A program made the translations under genes and the position numbers. From positions 62,001 to 126,000 of the forward strand of contig JAYMTJ010000004.1 in NCBI GenBank assembly GCA_036897525.1: a stretch of 64,000 nt of DNA. Reading direction: 5' to 3'. Origin of the DNA: Pelargonium x hortorum (taxonomy: Eukaryota; Streptophyta; Magnoliopsida; Geraniales; Geraniaceae). Every line of letters begins with the position of its first letter. The stretch's first letter is position 1. Below, in pieces: positions 1-13,500 of this stretch. The notes below the pieces were generated by a model. That model worked only from the letters and a program-made list of their open reading frames with translations. It did no database searches and was not told the DNA's origin.

Positions 1-3000
1 ACCGATCTAAGCTAACAAGTCTAAAAACATAGTAGAATCAGGTGCTAAATAGATCGAATAGGGAAATGAATAGGTATCTCAACAGCATAAAAAGAGCACT
101 CTGGGTAGTGTTTGCTTGAATTCCTAATCCATTTTCTTAGCTAGCTTTTGCTGGAGAGTCTTTCATAAACTGTGTAGTTGCCCAAGATACTCTATTCAAG
201 GGTATCCTTATTCCTTTTAGTTTAGCCGGGCCCCTCTTGTAAGTAGAGCAAAAAAAAACACTTTGTTAATGGCTATGTACTCCTTTTGCGGCCCATTGAT
301 TTCCAGATTCTTTAGTTTTAACTCTCGAAATTCCTTTTTTAATCTGAGCTTTCTAACTATTTCATTCATTATACTGGCAGAATATTTGAACTTCTAATTA
401 CTTAGCGATAGCTTTTCTTTTAAAAGTTATCCTTTTTTTTTCTTATAATAATTTATTAAGGACATGTAACTGATCAAGCTTTACACCTGGGCTCTATGAG
501 GAGCCACGCTCATAAATAGGATTTCACTGATTGAATGCCACTTCCTTAGCTTTCTTGGTATTCCACTTTTATTGAACCAAACAAGAATCTATAGCTATTT
601 CTTACTTAAATTACCCCTTGCTGAATAAAGTAACTTACAGGTTCAGAGAAGAGTAACAGATTATCAATTCAAGACTTTTTTACACCCCTCCCCTTATTCC
701 AAGATTGCCTTAGTAAGAAAAAAACTCATATAGGAGCTAAATGACTTTCAAATTATTGCAGGTGAATTCGAGTAGTAGAGCATCCCGACAAAGTATCGAA
801 TTCATTGGTTCAAAAAAAATGCTGGAGTAATAGTAATACTAGTTTAGTCGCCTTCACTTGGCTATCGAAGTCAAATCTTAAAAGAACTTAGAAAAGAACC
901 CATGATTCTGTACGAGTCTCATTTCGTTTTAACAAATCATCACCATACTTAAGGCAATCGGATCTTATAGATATCGTATACGCCGGAGAACCTAAGTATC
1001 CTTGAGTTGTTTTAAAGTTAAAGGGAAATCCACAGTTATGCTTTTATCTCAAAAGATATGGACTCTCCGAAAGGTTGCGCATAGGAATATAGTACCTAAT
1101 AGATCTAGATTGATACCCCTTCCCCTAAGAGCATCCTGTTGATAAAAACCTTAGTTATTACAAGGATCCCAAAGTACCCGCCTAACTATTGAAAGGAGAG
1201 CTTTCTTTTACAACAGTTTTGTACAGAATCCAACTTCTTTATTACTGTACTTAGAGATGTCGCTTTCTAGTGTTATAAGGGTAACAGAAAATCTTGTATT
1301 ATTAAAGGGTACGCTTTGGAGTATTAAAAAAAAAAGTTTTTTCGGGAAGTCCTCTATTATATACGCATTACTATAAAAGGAGTCTTAGAAGAAGATCTAA
1401 ATCAAACTTGAATAATGAAGCAAAGGTACTAAACTTGTATTTAAAGACAGATATGTTTTTCCTGAGGTGCTTAGGACTTTCCTACAACTTAGACAAATAA
1501 TATGTAAAGGGTGGATCTTATAATCTTTAATAGAAAGACTCATTTTCCTCGATAAATAAGGGGTTATGATACGGCCCTTGCCGATTGTGTTAAATAAAGA
1601 CCAACTTCCCATAGGGCTTCCCAGGAGACAAGATACTATCAAGGACTCAAGCAAAACTTTGAAATTAACCCTTCAAGACAAAGTTTAAGTTAATAAGGAG
1701 AGCTTAATTTAATATTAGTTACGTGTTTACACTAAAAAAGCACTTACTCTAGATGATGTATCCTAAAACACAAGGCTATGAGTAGAATTAAGTCTAATTA
1801 GCATTAAACCCAGGACCTGAAAAAACGGGAGCTAACCTTGCTCCGAAAAAGAGGGGAGTATCTAAAACAATTACATACCCCTTACTATACCCTATTTAAA
1901 GGTCTCTCGCAGAAGGAAGAGTAGAAGCAATAGATTAAATATTAAAAAGTGTTGGTCATTTTTTTTAGGTTCCTTTAATTCCAATGCAGTATCCCGTATT
2001 TATTTGAGCTGCCACTTACTTTATGTATTACTTCTAAAGCAGGACTTCCCTTCCTTTTCTATATAGGAGCGATCGATTCCTATAGGAAGTGTACTCTTAT
2101 ATGGATCAAAGAGTAGAGGTCCTTTAGTGTTGTGAGAAGCATTAGTAATACAAAAACGTTGTAATGTAATTAAAAAAAGTTATGTTTTAGGCCAATTTCT
2201 CTACGACGATAAAGAGAGATATAGCATATGTAATTTCCTTGTTTTTACTTGCAGAACCTCAGAACCCTCTATGAGAAAGCATTTTCTAAAATCTTAAATT
2301 CTCGACTAGAGTTCTAACGGTAGGATCTCATCTCTCGCAAAAGGGGTCCGTCAATCCTACTAAAATTATAAAGTTCCGATACTTGGTGTTGGTGCTTCAA
2401 TCGAAGTGTAAATATTAATAAAGCTCGTAAGGGTACAATTTTCTAGAAAGTTATAAAAACTCAAAAGTTTTAGGTCCTAAGTTACTTTTGAAATCTTGGA
2501 GATTCCGATTCAGGGCTTTACTAGTATTTCCCTTCAACATGAGGATGCCCTATTATAAACATGTATTTGTGAACTTCTTTCTGACTTACCTTAACTTAAC
2601 AAAGCCGCCTACTTACCCTATTATATCTTAGTTTTCTACTCTAAAAAAAAACGGAACATCAGAACCCTGCATTTTAGACTTAACAGCAGGTATTAAGAGG
2701 ACATTAGCTCCAGTAGAAAGAAACTCTTTTACCTAATCAAATATAAGATCTAAAAGGACACTTATTCAAATAATACCGATATTTCCGGAGTTTTTATTAA
2801 GCAGAAATTCATCTGTAAAGGGGTACTCCTTTAACTAATCGGAGGGATTTGTGAAAAGGATGTCTTCTAGAAAAGAAAGGTGCTTCTTCAAAACCTAATG
2901 TCTAAGAGTCAATTTCAGTGAAAACTTTCTTAGCCACTTACCTTAAAATGAAAACTTGGCTACAATCCATAGGCCTGATATTAGGGGATCCTACAGAAGA

Positions 3001-3742
3001 AAGTCTTATGGGTGTACAAACTGAAAAAAAGAAATAGTAAATAAAAGTTCGCACTAATTGTACTTCGAGTTAAGATGTAACCATTTAATAACTACACCAG
3101 GATAGGATTTCTTTACCAAAAAGAATCTAAATGTTTCATACCTGAAATTCCACAGGGTATCCTCACCTCAAAAAAGTTTAAAAGGTATAAGAAAAATCAA
3201 TTACTCCCCTTCATAAAGGCCTTATAATTAATTGAACTTTCTATTTTATTCTGATCCTATACTCTAAGAACTAGATACTAAGTAGCTGTATTACAAAAAA
3301 ATCCCCGCTAAACCCTTAATAACATGGAACAAAAAACAAGTTTAATACTTACCCACCGAGTCATGCTTTTTTTACAAGGAGACCCAGGTTAGTCCGGTAA
3401 TTAGGTATTTTCTTTAGCAAACAAAAAGCTCTATTAAATTACTATAATTCACAATTACTTTAGTTAACCGAAGAAAGTTATGTCATACCTAAAAATTAGA
3501 CAAGAAGCCCGCATCCTGGAGAGCCTAACTAAGCTAAGTAACGATTCTTAAGTTAACACTGGGATAAGGCCCTTATAATCTTATAAAAGAGAGAGGGTTA
3601 CCACGAAGTGAAGTTTACTTTCGGTTAAGAAAAGTCGATAGCAGACAAACCTGGGATCCGGAAGAGAAGAAAAACCTTGTCCCTATATAGACTTTAGTTT
3701 CACTCACTCCTTACCTACTATAACCGAAAACTAGCAAATCTT

Positions 3743-3768
3743 TCCTTATAAATTGTCCTTATAAATTG
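3743..3768. repeat. 13-bp tandem duplication
   Basis: TCCTTATAAATTG occurs twice head to tail with no mismatch. This looks like a slippage or microhomology duplication in non-coding DNA. No function is suggested. Confidence 0.85.
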
Positions 3769-5887
3769 ATAGAGGAAACTCCTCCCTTTCGAATATTTTA
3801 TGAAGTATCGTTAACCTTTTGTTTATACTCACCACTACTTTTTAATACAAGCAGGAGAAGTATAAAAGTTTCTTTGCTTGAACTCCATTCTCTAATATAA
3901 TAGATTTTATTCTTTTATTAATTGGAGAGTCCTTGTCTGAGTGGGTATGGGTACCTCTGAAAGGGTAAACTCTGCTTAACTTAAGAAGGACTCAATAAAG
4001 TAAAACTACGAAATAGCTTAAAAGAGTAAACACCTCTCTTGTCTTAGTGGAAGATCCTTGACTAAATAGAAGTTCTTTCTTAGAATCCCTGAAGTTAGTG
4101 CCTATTCCTTAATACTTTGTAAGAGAAAAAGCCTAAATACACATACTTATTTCTTAATTTATCTCCTATTATCTTTTTGATTAACCTAGTAGCGTAGCGG
4201 TTTCCAAGATCTTAGAAGGGGTTTACATTAATTATATTTACCAATTATACATACATATTTTTTTTTTGGACTCACCCTATCTATACTCGTAGATTTCCGA
4301 TTTCTTAACGACTAGCAAAAATTTACTAGTATTTATTATTATATTAGCTTGAAGTCTTGACTTAGTAGAAATATCAGAAGGAACTCCATTAAGAGTTAGA
4401 TTCTAGTCTTTATATTCTTGGTATCAAATAACATGGAAGGCATGCCGTTTTGAGGAGTAGCAAATTATCTTTTATGGATTTGAAAAAAAAAAAGAAAGAG
4501 GTCTTAGTTTACTACAATATACTAACACAAAACCGGGAACTTCTATAAATTAAATTAGCAACCGAGGAATTGCATTTTCTCGTCTTATAAATTAGTTACA
4601 AACTAAGGAATTTCAGTACTCTACTTTTTTTGATTGTGAAACTCGGGAATCCGGTAGCTTATTAAAAAAACTAATAAGTAACAGGCAAAATAAGCAGTTC
4701 ATGAACGTAATATTGCTAATATGGAATTTTTTAAAACCCTAACCCTAAGAGAACTCTCAGGAGAATCTGTTCCTCATAATTTTTGTATGTGAATTACCTA
4801 CACCAATCTGGATTTTACTATAACAAAAAGGGTCAAATTATTACTGCCCCTTTCAATAATCTATTGGTATAAGTAGAACTTTTTTCTTGAATATCTGTGG
4901 GGAATATTCTAAGTTTTCCTAACCCCAGGGTTAAGTAGTAGCCCCCTTACAAGGTACTCCATACCATTTTTTTACAAGAGTTTTCTCTTTCTGGTACGCT
5001 ACTAGAAACAAATATATATTTATTGTTATTTCTTTTCCTTACTAAACCTGCTTGCTTATCTCAAAATACACTGAAAACAAGTAAGGGACTAAGACCTTGT
5101 ATCCATCCTATAAGCGTACTAACTATGAAATATTCACGAAAAATTTAACTTTGTATAAATACTAATGAGACACTTTAGCACAAAATAACGGCAAAACATT
5201 AAACAAAAACTAAGAAACTCCCGAAGTAGAAAAACAGCAGGATATTTACTATATCTGAGAAGAGAGAGAGAGCCGGCATAAGTAAGGAACTCGCTTACTA
5301 GGCTTAATAGACTGAAACTTTTCTGATTAATAACACTGAGGAGATAGCGAAATGAACAAAGTAAGAATACAGCTATTAAGAATTCCAGAACCTCTATAAT
5401 ATAGAAAGCAAATCAAAACGTAATTAACCAAGTAATGAAAGGACAGACAACAACAAAAACAAGGATTTGAGTTCTTTAAAAAGGGAGGAGTATGGATTTG
5501 TTTGAAGGTAAAACCTAATTAGTATTTAGTATTGTAATTTTTTAACTAACTGTAGTTTCGAGTCTCGTGCGTATAATATAAGTAGATAGACCAGAAAGCT
5601 TATTTACAAGATTTTAGAACAGTCCTAAAGTTTCGATTTTATAAAGGGTTTTAGTAAGACCTATAACATATTTTACAATGTTTTCTATATATGGAGAAGG
5701 CCCCAGTTTTAAGTATCTCCTCGGTAATCCAGATTGTAGGGTGTGAATAGGAGGGTGACTCTAATACCTTATTATTATTTTATTTGGAAGGTGGGTCTTT
5801 AGGAGATAATAAAAACAAGAGTTAGTTTATACAGTTTTTACTTAAATACTTAGAGGGGACTTCTATTTTGAATATGCTATCTTTTCT

Positions 5888-5956
5888 GGGCGAGAGTCCG
5901 CGGATTCAAGACGAGGATCCCGCGTACAAGAACTCTGGGGCTACGGGGGTACTCGG
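5888..5956. other. GC-rich cluster in AT-rich DNA
   Basis: A hand count gives 44 G or C in 69 bases (about 64%), against about 35% around it, with several CG steps (CGCGG, CCCGCG, ACGGGGG). It contains one GGATCC word and no obvious long stem. It resembles the isolated GC clusters seen in some AT-rich organelle genomes, but I cannot assign it to a known family. Confidence 0.6.
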
Positions 5957-6974
5957 TATACAGATTCTAGAACGAAAGTGTACCACTTATCATTAACAGA
6001 GATACTGAAATGGCTTTAATTTGCGAAATCCCTTGCCTTGGGCTTCTTAGTATTTAGTATGGAGATCGAACTTATAAAGAGGTTACCCATTCTAGTAGGG
6101 AGTTTCCAACTATAAAAATATAAAGGAGCAGGGAATACAAATACGGATTGAGCAGCTTAAACTAAACAATACAACCTATCTAGAACCGTTTTTATTACCA
6201 GTTTAGAGGTCGTGCGTGAGATGATTGTCTACGTTTTAGAAGCGGTATTCCCTTTATTCTAGTACCTCTTGCAATATTTCAAATTTGGAAGAGAGCCTAC
6301 TTTCGTAAACGAGGGACTCCTATAAATTTCTTCGACAAAAAGACTAAAACAGGAGGCATTTACAGTACAGGATTAAAAGGTTTTAATATTTCTTTTTGTT
6401 AGCAAACAAGCATTACATCAAGAAAACCCGGTGGTTAAATCTCATTCTAGGAATAACCTATGTATATTTTATAAGATGCTCAATACTTTTAAAGGTTAAT
6501 AGGATTTGGTTTACAAAGGAACTCTTTTTAAAAAATACTTGTAAGTAAGTCTAGCCTCAACCAACTTCATATCTAAAAACAATATGGTATACTATTGCCC
6601 CGAATCGAATTGTTTAAACACGGAATCACAGTGGGCTCAATTTCAATTAGCAGTCGTAATTACAAATTAAATAAACTGACTTGCACAACTTAAAGGGTAA
6701 GCCTGGGTACTCACAGTTTAGAATAATAAACAAATGCCAAGTCTTCCTATAGAAGAGTGTCCGAGAGTTAAACTTACTTCAGATTCTCCTAGGGCGGTAT
6801 ATTCTATTATATTCTAGGAGCATAAAACAGCCCTTAGCATTATTACTAACCATTGTTTGTTACCTATCTTTGGTAAATAGACATACCTTTCCTTTTTCAT
6901 ACCAAGGAATACATAACCTATATTTGACCTCCCCCCTACTAATGGTAGAACGGGTGCTTAACACGAGTAGAGTA

Positions 6975-6992
6975 AGCTATAGCTATAGCTAT
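6975..6992. repeat. AGCTAT x3 microsatellite
   Basis: Three exact head-to-tail copies of the hexamer AGCTAT, followed by a partial copy. A simple repeat with no sign of function. Confidence 0.85.
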
Positions 6993-7651
6993 AACCCCGA
7001 TCGATGAGAGTAATTCTTATAAAAAGTACGGACAACCGGGCCTTTTAGGCAATGTATTTCTATTTACTCTTATGATATGAAAACACGTTTTTTAAGGAGT
7101 TTTATGCTGTACTAATCCCGAATATTAATAAATACATATGTATATAAAGTGTGAGTCAAGAGATATCCATGAAATGTGTACTTAAGTGCAGTTTGGGGAT
7201 TTATAGAAAAGAAACTCTAGATATAAAATTTAGGGCTGTTTGAATGAAAATAGAAAGTCTGCTTTTATTGTTTGTGTCTCTGGTTCTTTCATTCTTTTCC
7301 TTGCTGAAGCCAGCTCATGCTTGGTTTGATTGTTTGCTTGACTTTCGTTCCTTTTAAAAGAGGAGAGTACAAAAGCATAGTAAACACACAATCTAATCTA
7401 AACTTGAGCTAAGTGAGACTCAACTAAAAACAAACCAACAACTATAAATAATGAGTAGGACAGAATGAAAGGGTGGTAGGTAAAAGCCTCTATTTACTGT
7501 AACAAAGATTGAGCTAACCCAGTAGAAAGTTATAGAGAAAACTAACTCCGCAATTCAATTTCTTGTTTTGAATGCAACTGCGCTTTAGCTTAACCTCTAT
7601 TTTTAGTACTATAAGAATATCATAAGATAGGTCTTGTATTTCCTCAAATCC

Positions 7652-7677
7652 TTTTTTTTCGAAAAAAAAAATTTTTT
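7652..7677. repeat. T8-CG-A10-T6 double dyad
   Basis: Eight T, CG, ten A and then six T form two overlapping inverted repeats: T8CGA8 is a perfect palindrome, and the A run can also pair with the following T run. It could extrude as a hairpin or act as a bent or slippage-prone tract. The adjacent sequence gives no reason to call it a terminator, because no gene lies upstream. Confidence 0.6.
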
Positions 7678-9211
7678 GTAACCTATATCAGAAGAGAGGA
7701 TAGGAAAGTTACACGAGTCTCTTTCTATCTACTAAAATTAACCGAGATATAAACTAGTAATGTATAGGGTTTTCCCCCTTATTTAGAGCTCGTTGTTTTG
7801 ATTCTTTTTATCAGGCTATACCCCTGACACACATTAAAGGCTCTACAAAAATTCTAAACTCCATTATTTGACTTTCCCTGTTTTCTATACTAAAAACGAA
7901 TTCCTTTGTTAAAGTTAAATAGGGAGACTTCTTCTACACTACATCCTGATAATTTACCTACCTTACCAATTTCTTACCCCGGGCATACTAATTAATCTGA
8001 GCTTTATCAAGGGAACCCCTTAAAATACTCGAGCAATCCTTTTCTTTTATAACTATGCGTCTTTACTTTACTAAACTTCAAGGAACAGTCGGATCTGACA
8101 ATTATGCAAGAAAACCCTAGGCAGCTCCAGTTAACTCTGATCTTAATTCAAGGAGAGTACAAGGAGTTGAGTCGGAGGAGTCCTTGTTGAGTTGAAGGTG
8201 ATAAAGAATTACTCTTTTATGAAAAGGACTTGACTTCTTGTAGAGAGTATAAGTAAGTTAGTAAGAATAGGAATCAGTCTTCGCTTTGATTAGGCGTTTT
8301 ATAATAATATAACAAATAAGGGATGCTTTTAAACTTATACAAACAAGTTTTACTGCAATACTTTTATATTATTCTTTCTCATTTGATTCATTTTTCTCAG
8401 ACTATACTATACATCACATCAAAAAAATTTATTAGTTAAAAGCGATATCCCTCACTTTTTTGAACTCGTCATCGGAATCACTTAAATAGACCTCCTTAAC
8501 TTGATCACTCAAAATTGCCAGCCTTACCAAAATAGGATTAAAAAGGTAAAGGGTATTATAATTATACCCGGTATCCGGAAAAAACTCAATTTGAAAAGGC
8601 TGCTTGGGTTATGAATTTTATTAAGGGGTGTTTTACATTTGTAAGCTGTGTATATATTTCCGCAGTCTTACATCTAAGTAAATGTGAATCACTACTTGTA
8701 AAAAAAAAAACGAGGGCTCGTAACTGCTTATAGAACTCTTTATTAAACTTTAACCCTAATCTTGGGTTTTATCTATCATTTTCTTTTCCGGGTGTCAGTC
8801 ATTAGAATACAATCTGTTTCTTTAACTTGACTGTTGATGATAGCAGTTGTTTGGAGATAGAGATGGTGAGGGTATCGCGCGTGGTTAAGGTAAAGATTTC
8901 CTCAATAGACAGTGTAGTTAGAGTATTGAGCTCCCTTACGACAGCAGTATTTTGCACAGGAAAGCCCAATGCTTAAAAAGTATACTTAAGAACTAAGGGA
9001 ACTTTTGGCTTCAAAAAAAAATTTCTAGTAAAATGAAATAATCAGATTCTATAAAGGTGCAACTGGATCCCTATGAAATGTTATAATGTAGAGTTCCCCC
9101 GTAATAAGTCTAAAGCGACCCAGGATAATCTAGGGTTTAAAAACAAACCTCTTTAGGTTCTTTAGGATTCCTGGTTAAAGCTATACGATGCCTATGAACT
9201 CCTTCTTTTTG

Positions 9212-9496
9212 TTATGTATCATAGCCAATAGGGACTAGGTCAGGGCGGTATGTCCGTTGAAAATTTAGTAAAGCAATTGGCTCAGCCGGGGATTTTCCTA
9301 GGGTTGCTGCCTTTAATATTATTTGGAATATTGCCTTTGGAGCAAACTCTGAGCAGAAGGAGCTCAAGGAGGATTTAATAAAGAATAGACTGAAACTCTT
9401 GAGAGCCCATAAACAGAGGTTTTTTCTTGTCAAATCGGAAAAGTATAACGAGCATTTCCTGTATTTAAGGTCCTTGTTTCCTTTAAGACGCCACAT
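9212..9496 (-). CDS. Hypothetical 94-codon open frame, unrecognised
   Basis: This is the second-longest open frame in the window. It starts at an ATG (complement of 9494-9496) and runs 94 codons to TAA. The predicted product is basic at the N-terminus (MWRLKGNKDLKYRKC), with a hydrophobic, serine- and phenylalanine-rich middle (residues about 31-48) and a more polar C-terminus. I see no family motif, no clear ribosome-binding site and no partner gene. It lies in island A, which shares words with other islands, so it may only be open because local composition is less stop-rich. A length of 94 codons is within chance expectation for 64 kb at this G+C. Low confidence as a gene. Confidence 0.15.
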   Translation of the reverse strand: MWRLKGNKDLKYRKCSLYFSDLTRKNLCLWALKSFSLFFIKSSLSSFCSEFAPKAIFQIILKAATLGKSPAEPIALLNFQRTYRPDLVPIGYDT

Positions 9497-10266
9497 TTAA
9501 AAAAGTGAATGGCGTATCCTTTTCGGGAACTTTTTAGAGGAGTCCCTATTTTTTATTAAAAAAGCATTTTTTGTATACGGGAGTGGGAGTGTACGGGTTA
9601 TATACCTTAGTGCTAGAGAACAATAAGGCTTGGATGTTCCTTTAATTATACTGAGGCAGTTCGACAGGAGGAGGTTCTCCTTGATTTACAAAACTCACTG
9701 TATGGCCGTAGATTTTGCCTACTTGGGGGTGTTCCGCAATTCCTTTTACATACAAGGTTTCTTATGCTATAACTATCTTTCTGAGAATTGGGAGCTGTTG
9801 TCAAAAGGTTTTGAATTCTAACTATAAATTAAGGTATATACTCTAAATGTGATATGTAATAATCCTCTTTCTTTTGCTATTCTCTAATAGGGGTTTTTCC
9901 CGCGGGTTTAGCTCTGTGTTACTTTTTTTATTTAAGGGTGTATAGTAAATAGTAGGCTTGTCAATATTGGTGTAATATTATAAGGATTTTGGTTCTGCAG
10001 TCTAACAGTATCCAGTATTCTGGCACAGATATAGGTTTGCTTATTTGTTAGTTGCTCCTGGTCTCTCTTAAAGACATGTGGGGAAGTTCACCCAATGGCA
10101 GTGTTGTGTTTACCTTAGTTGCCTTAGTTTTGGTTTTTTGTATTCTGGGTTTAAGAGCTTTCCTTCTTGATTCCGATATATCTGTAATGTGTAGCGAGGC
10201 TTCTAAGAATTGCAGCTAATGTCCTTGAAAGCAAGCTGTCGCTGAAGGAGTTTAAGATACTAATTA

Positions 10267-10545
10267 ATGGAAGTGCTGCGAATGGAGGAGAACATCTTTC
10301 TTCCATTTCCTTTTGTTGAGAGTCCTAAGAATTTCTTGTTCTTGATAGATAGTTTAGGAAAGACACTCAGAATTATCTTAATTATCTTAAAAGGTAGTTC
10401 CAGTTTAATAGTTAATAGTTGGGAGCTCTTGTCTTTGGAAGCTTTAGGGAAGTCCTTTGCCAGTGTAGCTAACTTGCTCTTGACTAGACTTGCATGGATT
10501 GACATTCACGGGTTAGCTGCTAGTGGTTATTCTATTTTCAGGTAA
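10267..10545 (+). CDS. Hypothetical 92-codon open frame, unrecognised
   Basis: Begins at ATG 10267 and runs 92 codons. A purine-rich AAGGAG lies about 19 bases upstream, too far for a normal bacterial-type ribosome site. The product would be leucine-, isoleucine- and serine-rich, with a hydrophobic stretch near residues 28-41 (LIDSLGKTLRIILI and following), but no known domain. The opposite strand is open over 10260-10505, also from an ATG, giving an 81-residue lysine- and serine-rich frame; at most one of the two could be coding. The first 13 bases lie inside a 15-bp word repeated at 27177, so the start belongs to a dispersed repeat. Probably not a gene. Confidence 0.15.
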   Translation: MEVLRMEENIFLPFPFVESPKNFLFLIDSLGKTLRIILIILKGSSSLIVNSWELLSLEALGKSFASVANLLLTRLAWIDIHGLAASGYSIFR

Positions 10546-10560
10546 TTTCTTAATGTTCCT

Positions 10561-13500
10561 TCTTATCTTAGTTATGGTTATTATAGTTTCGACTGACAAG
10601 AGAAGATAAGTTTGGGTTGGTTAACCATCTTTGGCAATCCATAACTTTCCTCAGTTCTGGTATTCAATGAGGGAATTTTTCTATTAAAGAGTCCTAATAA
10701 GAAGAAGATAATCAGACTTTCATTAACAACAGTGTTGACAAGCTTTAGATTCACGATCACTCGACTGCAGATACACTAGCATTGGACAGAAATCTTGGTC
10801 TGGATAGCTAAGAGTTTTCAATTAGAGTAAAAAAGAAAGAATTAAGACCTCTTATATAGTAAACTATCTTGAGCTCTGCCGGAACTCTTATAAACATAGT
10901 TAGTTTAGCTTGATTTTTGTGTACCCAGTAATTAAAAAAAGACTTTTAGCTTTTTACGCGCTAGAAAACTCTTCGCAAGAAGCTACTCAAACACTTTATC
11001 TTTATAACTATATATATATTTCTATTTTAAGGTTTTGTTAATACAAATATACCTTACATACTAAATTCAAAAAACTCTCACAAGTAAACGTTTAAATACT
11101 ATACCGGAATATTGGGGTTTAGGAGAAGGTCCTTGACTTGAAATAGGAGTTTTATACTTGTACTTGCCGTTTCTCGAAAATTCCAAGTAATACAGGAAAG
11201 ATTTGACCACGAACTAAATGTAATGTTGATTTTAGAGGTAAGGGTTTACCTTGCTCTTGCACTAGATTTCCCTCAAGAATCCCCCCAAAATCTTAATGTA
11301 AGTAGGAAAATTGCAGACCTGCAGTTCGTCATGACAAGTTTCGACGGTATTTGTTTCTGAACTAGTGTTTCATTAACTATCTATTTTATACAACAAAGAT
11401 AAAGTTCAATCGCTTCAACTTCTTATGAGGTATATAGTGTTCATACGAGTGTCCAATATGGACTAAAAGGATTCTTTGACACAACCTGGTTTGCTGCGTT
11501 CTACTAATACAAAGCTAATCTAATTCCCATTTTTTGACCTTAATTAAAGTATTATATAAGAGCAGAAAGATTGGTGGAAAAGTGCGAATTGTATTATTTA
11601 CAAATGATAAGCCACTTCGCGATTCATATTCTACTCAATTTACGTTGCATTTTGGGGAATCTATATAACTAAATTAGTATTTAGTACAAAGGGGGAATTC
11701 TTTTGATGCATATTTTGACTCCCTTTTCAATCAAAAGTTACTCTTTTTTAAAACCTGGGTATCTCTAAATTTATATCATACTCTTGCTAAACCAAAAAAA
11801 CTAGCGTGTGCTGTAAAAGCACAAGAAATTTCTTCTAAAAAAAATTATGATGATGAGAATTTATAAAGAAATTGGATTAGAAAATAGAACTATTAAGTTT
11901 CCATCAAAGCGCTAGCTAGAAAAAATAGCACCGAAAGCAGGAGTACTAAACTAAATTAAAGAATATTCCAGTTCCTTAACAAGTAATAGAAGGCAAGGCT
12001 TAAATTATAGCGTAATCGTTCTAAATTAAGGGGTATGCCAAAAAAAAAGTACATAAATAGAAATTTACACTAGAAAAAATCGAGGTTACTAAAATATCAA
12101 TGCATTCTTAGCTATATGGATTTAAAAGGAGCCCGAGTCAGTTTCTTAGTATCTTTTCTAAGGATTGGATTCCTAAGAGTTTAAAGAATTAAACTGGAAA
12201 AATAATTATCCTGGCTAGAGCTCTAGTATTTACTCGAAGTTATTGAAGAGCCTCCTACTAACTAACAGGTTTCTCCAGGAAAGATACTTTACTTAATTGT
12301 TAAGTATTATAACAGGTGTCTTAAGGGATCCCTTTAATAACTAATGTTGATATATTAATTGCAAACTACAGAAGCAAGCTTTAAACTGAAAAGAATTCAT
12401 CTAGTTTAATGCTAATTTAAGGGCGGAAACTAAATTAACTCTTTAATATTTAATAGATATGCGGAATTAAAGTTTCTAGTAAGCTAATACTTAGTACTAA
12501 GAATAAGAAGGACCTTTCTAGCAGGCATTTGAAGGACTTATATTATGTAGGTTCTTCGGCTAAAGTTAAGGTAAGGAGATTGTCTATTTGTGTTTCCGTG
12601 TTCTAGGGCTTTCTGAATGTAATACTAAAGTTTTTCCTGGATAAGTTTTAGCAAAGAATGTATTATAGTAGATCCTAGGGTTTCCTAAGACTGGAAGACG
12701 TACTAACTCAAGGAATTGTTGTTGATTGTTTGTTCATAAGCGCTATATTTTTTTATTCTATCTTAATAAAGAGCTCACTCAAGAGGACGAGTTAGAATAC
12801 TGCATTATATCTTACTTAGACTTTTGGTTCAGAGCAGAGAAATAGTACATCGAGTAGTTAAAATCGGGAGCACCTTTTTTGTCTAATGGTCTAATGCCCG
12901 CAGAGGTTAGGGTTTTTTATATCATAATTATAATGCTGAGTATAGATCATTGGATACACTTGGTAACTTCCTTTATTTTTTTAAAGACGGGGCTTTTTCT
13001 TCCTTTGGGACTTGTTTGTGAAAAAAAAAAAGGAGGGGCTCTGTCAAGATAAAGCAAAAAGAGGCATTAACTGGATTCACTTCATAATGGGAATTCATAA
13101 GAATTGTGTAGAATCTCTTGTGTCCAACCCATAACTTCGGGATAAATTAATTCTATTAAGTAACCGGCTCTGCTTAGAGAGAAGCACTTACTCAACTGGT
13201 TAAGGTGGTAATTGTTAACCCCAAGTCTAGACCCTGTAAATTTCTAGTTGAAGTCGCCCTATCTTAAAATGCTTAAGGACTTGGGAAGCCCAGTATAAAT
13301 AAATATTAGTATTCTAGATTTGTCCTTCTATTTTTATTATTAAAGTGTATTTGAAATTCTGCTATTATGTCAATCAGAAAAAAATGAAACCTGGGAGTAA
13401 CTAGAATAAAAAGGAAAGTTTTTTCCTTTAACTACTGAGAATTCTTGTTTAATAGCAGGGTTGCTTGGACTAGTTAACACGTGTAAGAACCCTCTTTCTA

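Larger units (their letters stand above)
1..9170. other. AT-rich non-coding DNA
   Basis: No coding, rRNA or tRNA signal is visible on either strand. Stops are dense in all frames and the only open frame of 60 codons or more (1397-1654, minus) has no recognisable features. The sequence is made of A/T runs interrupted by short GC-rich words such as GGGTATCC and AGGACTCC. Small tandem repeats, one GC-rich cluster and one A/T dyad inside it are listed separately. Confidence 0.7.
9171..10560. other. Composition island A with short open frames
   Basis: This stretch is less A/T-homopolymeric than its surroundings and has more balanced G, C and T. It holds four open frames of 60 codons or more in 1.4 kb, on both strands, three of them 81-94 codons. 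It shares words with other islands: TAATGGAAGTGCTGC (10265) recurs exactly at 27177, GTAATGTGTA (10184) recurs at 36687, and a GTTCCAGTTTA-type word (10397) recurs near 36737 and 60597. The shared words suggest repeat-derived DNA rather than a unique gene. Confidence 0.5.

Noticed and set aside
4736-4748. Telomere-like AAACCCTAACCCTAA
   Set aside because: Only two repeat units, inside ordinary filler; far too short to be a telomere or a telomere relic.
13193-13220. D-arm-like ACTCAACTGGTTAAGG followed by TTGTTAA as in tRNA-Asn
   Set aside because: No anticodon stem of five pairs, no TTCRANY T-loop and no acceptor; the match is confined to a D-loop-like word.
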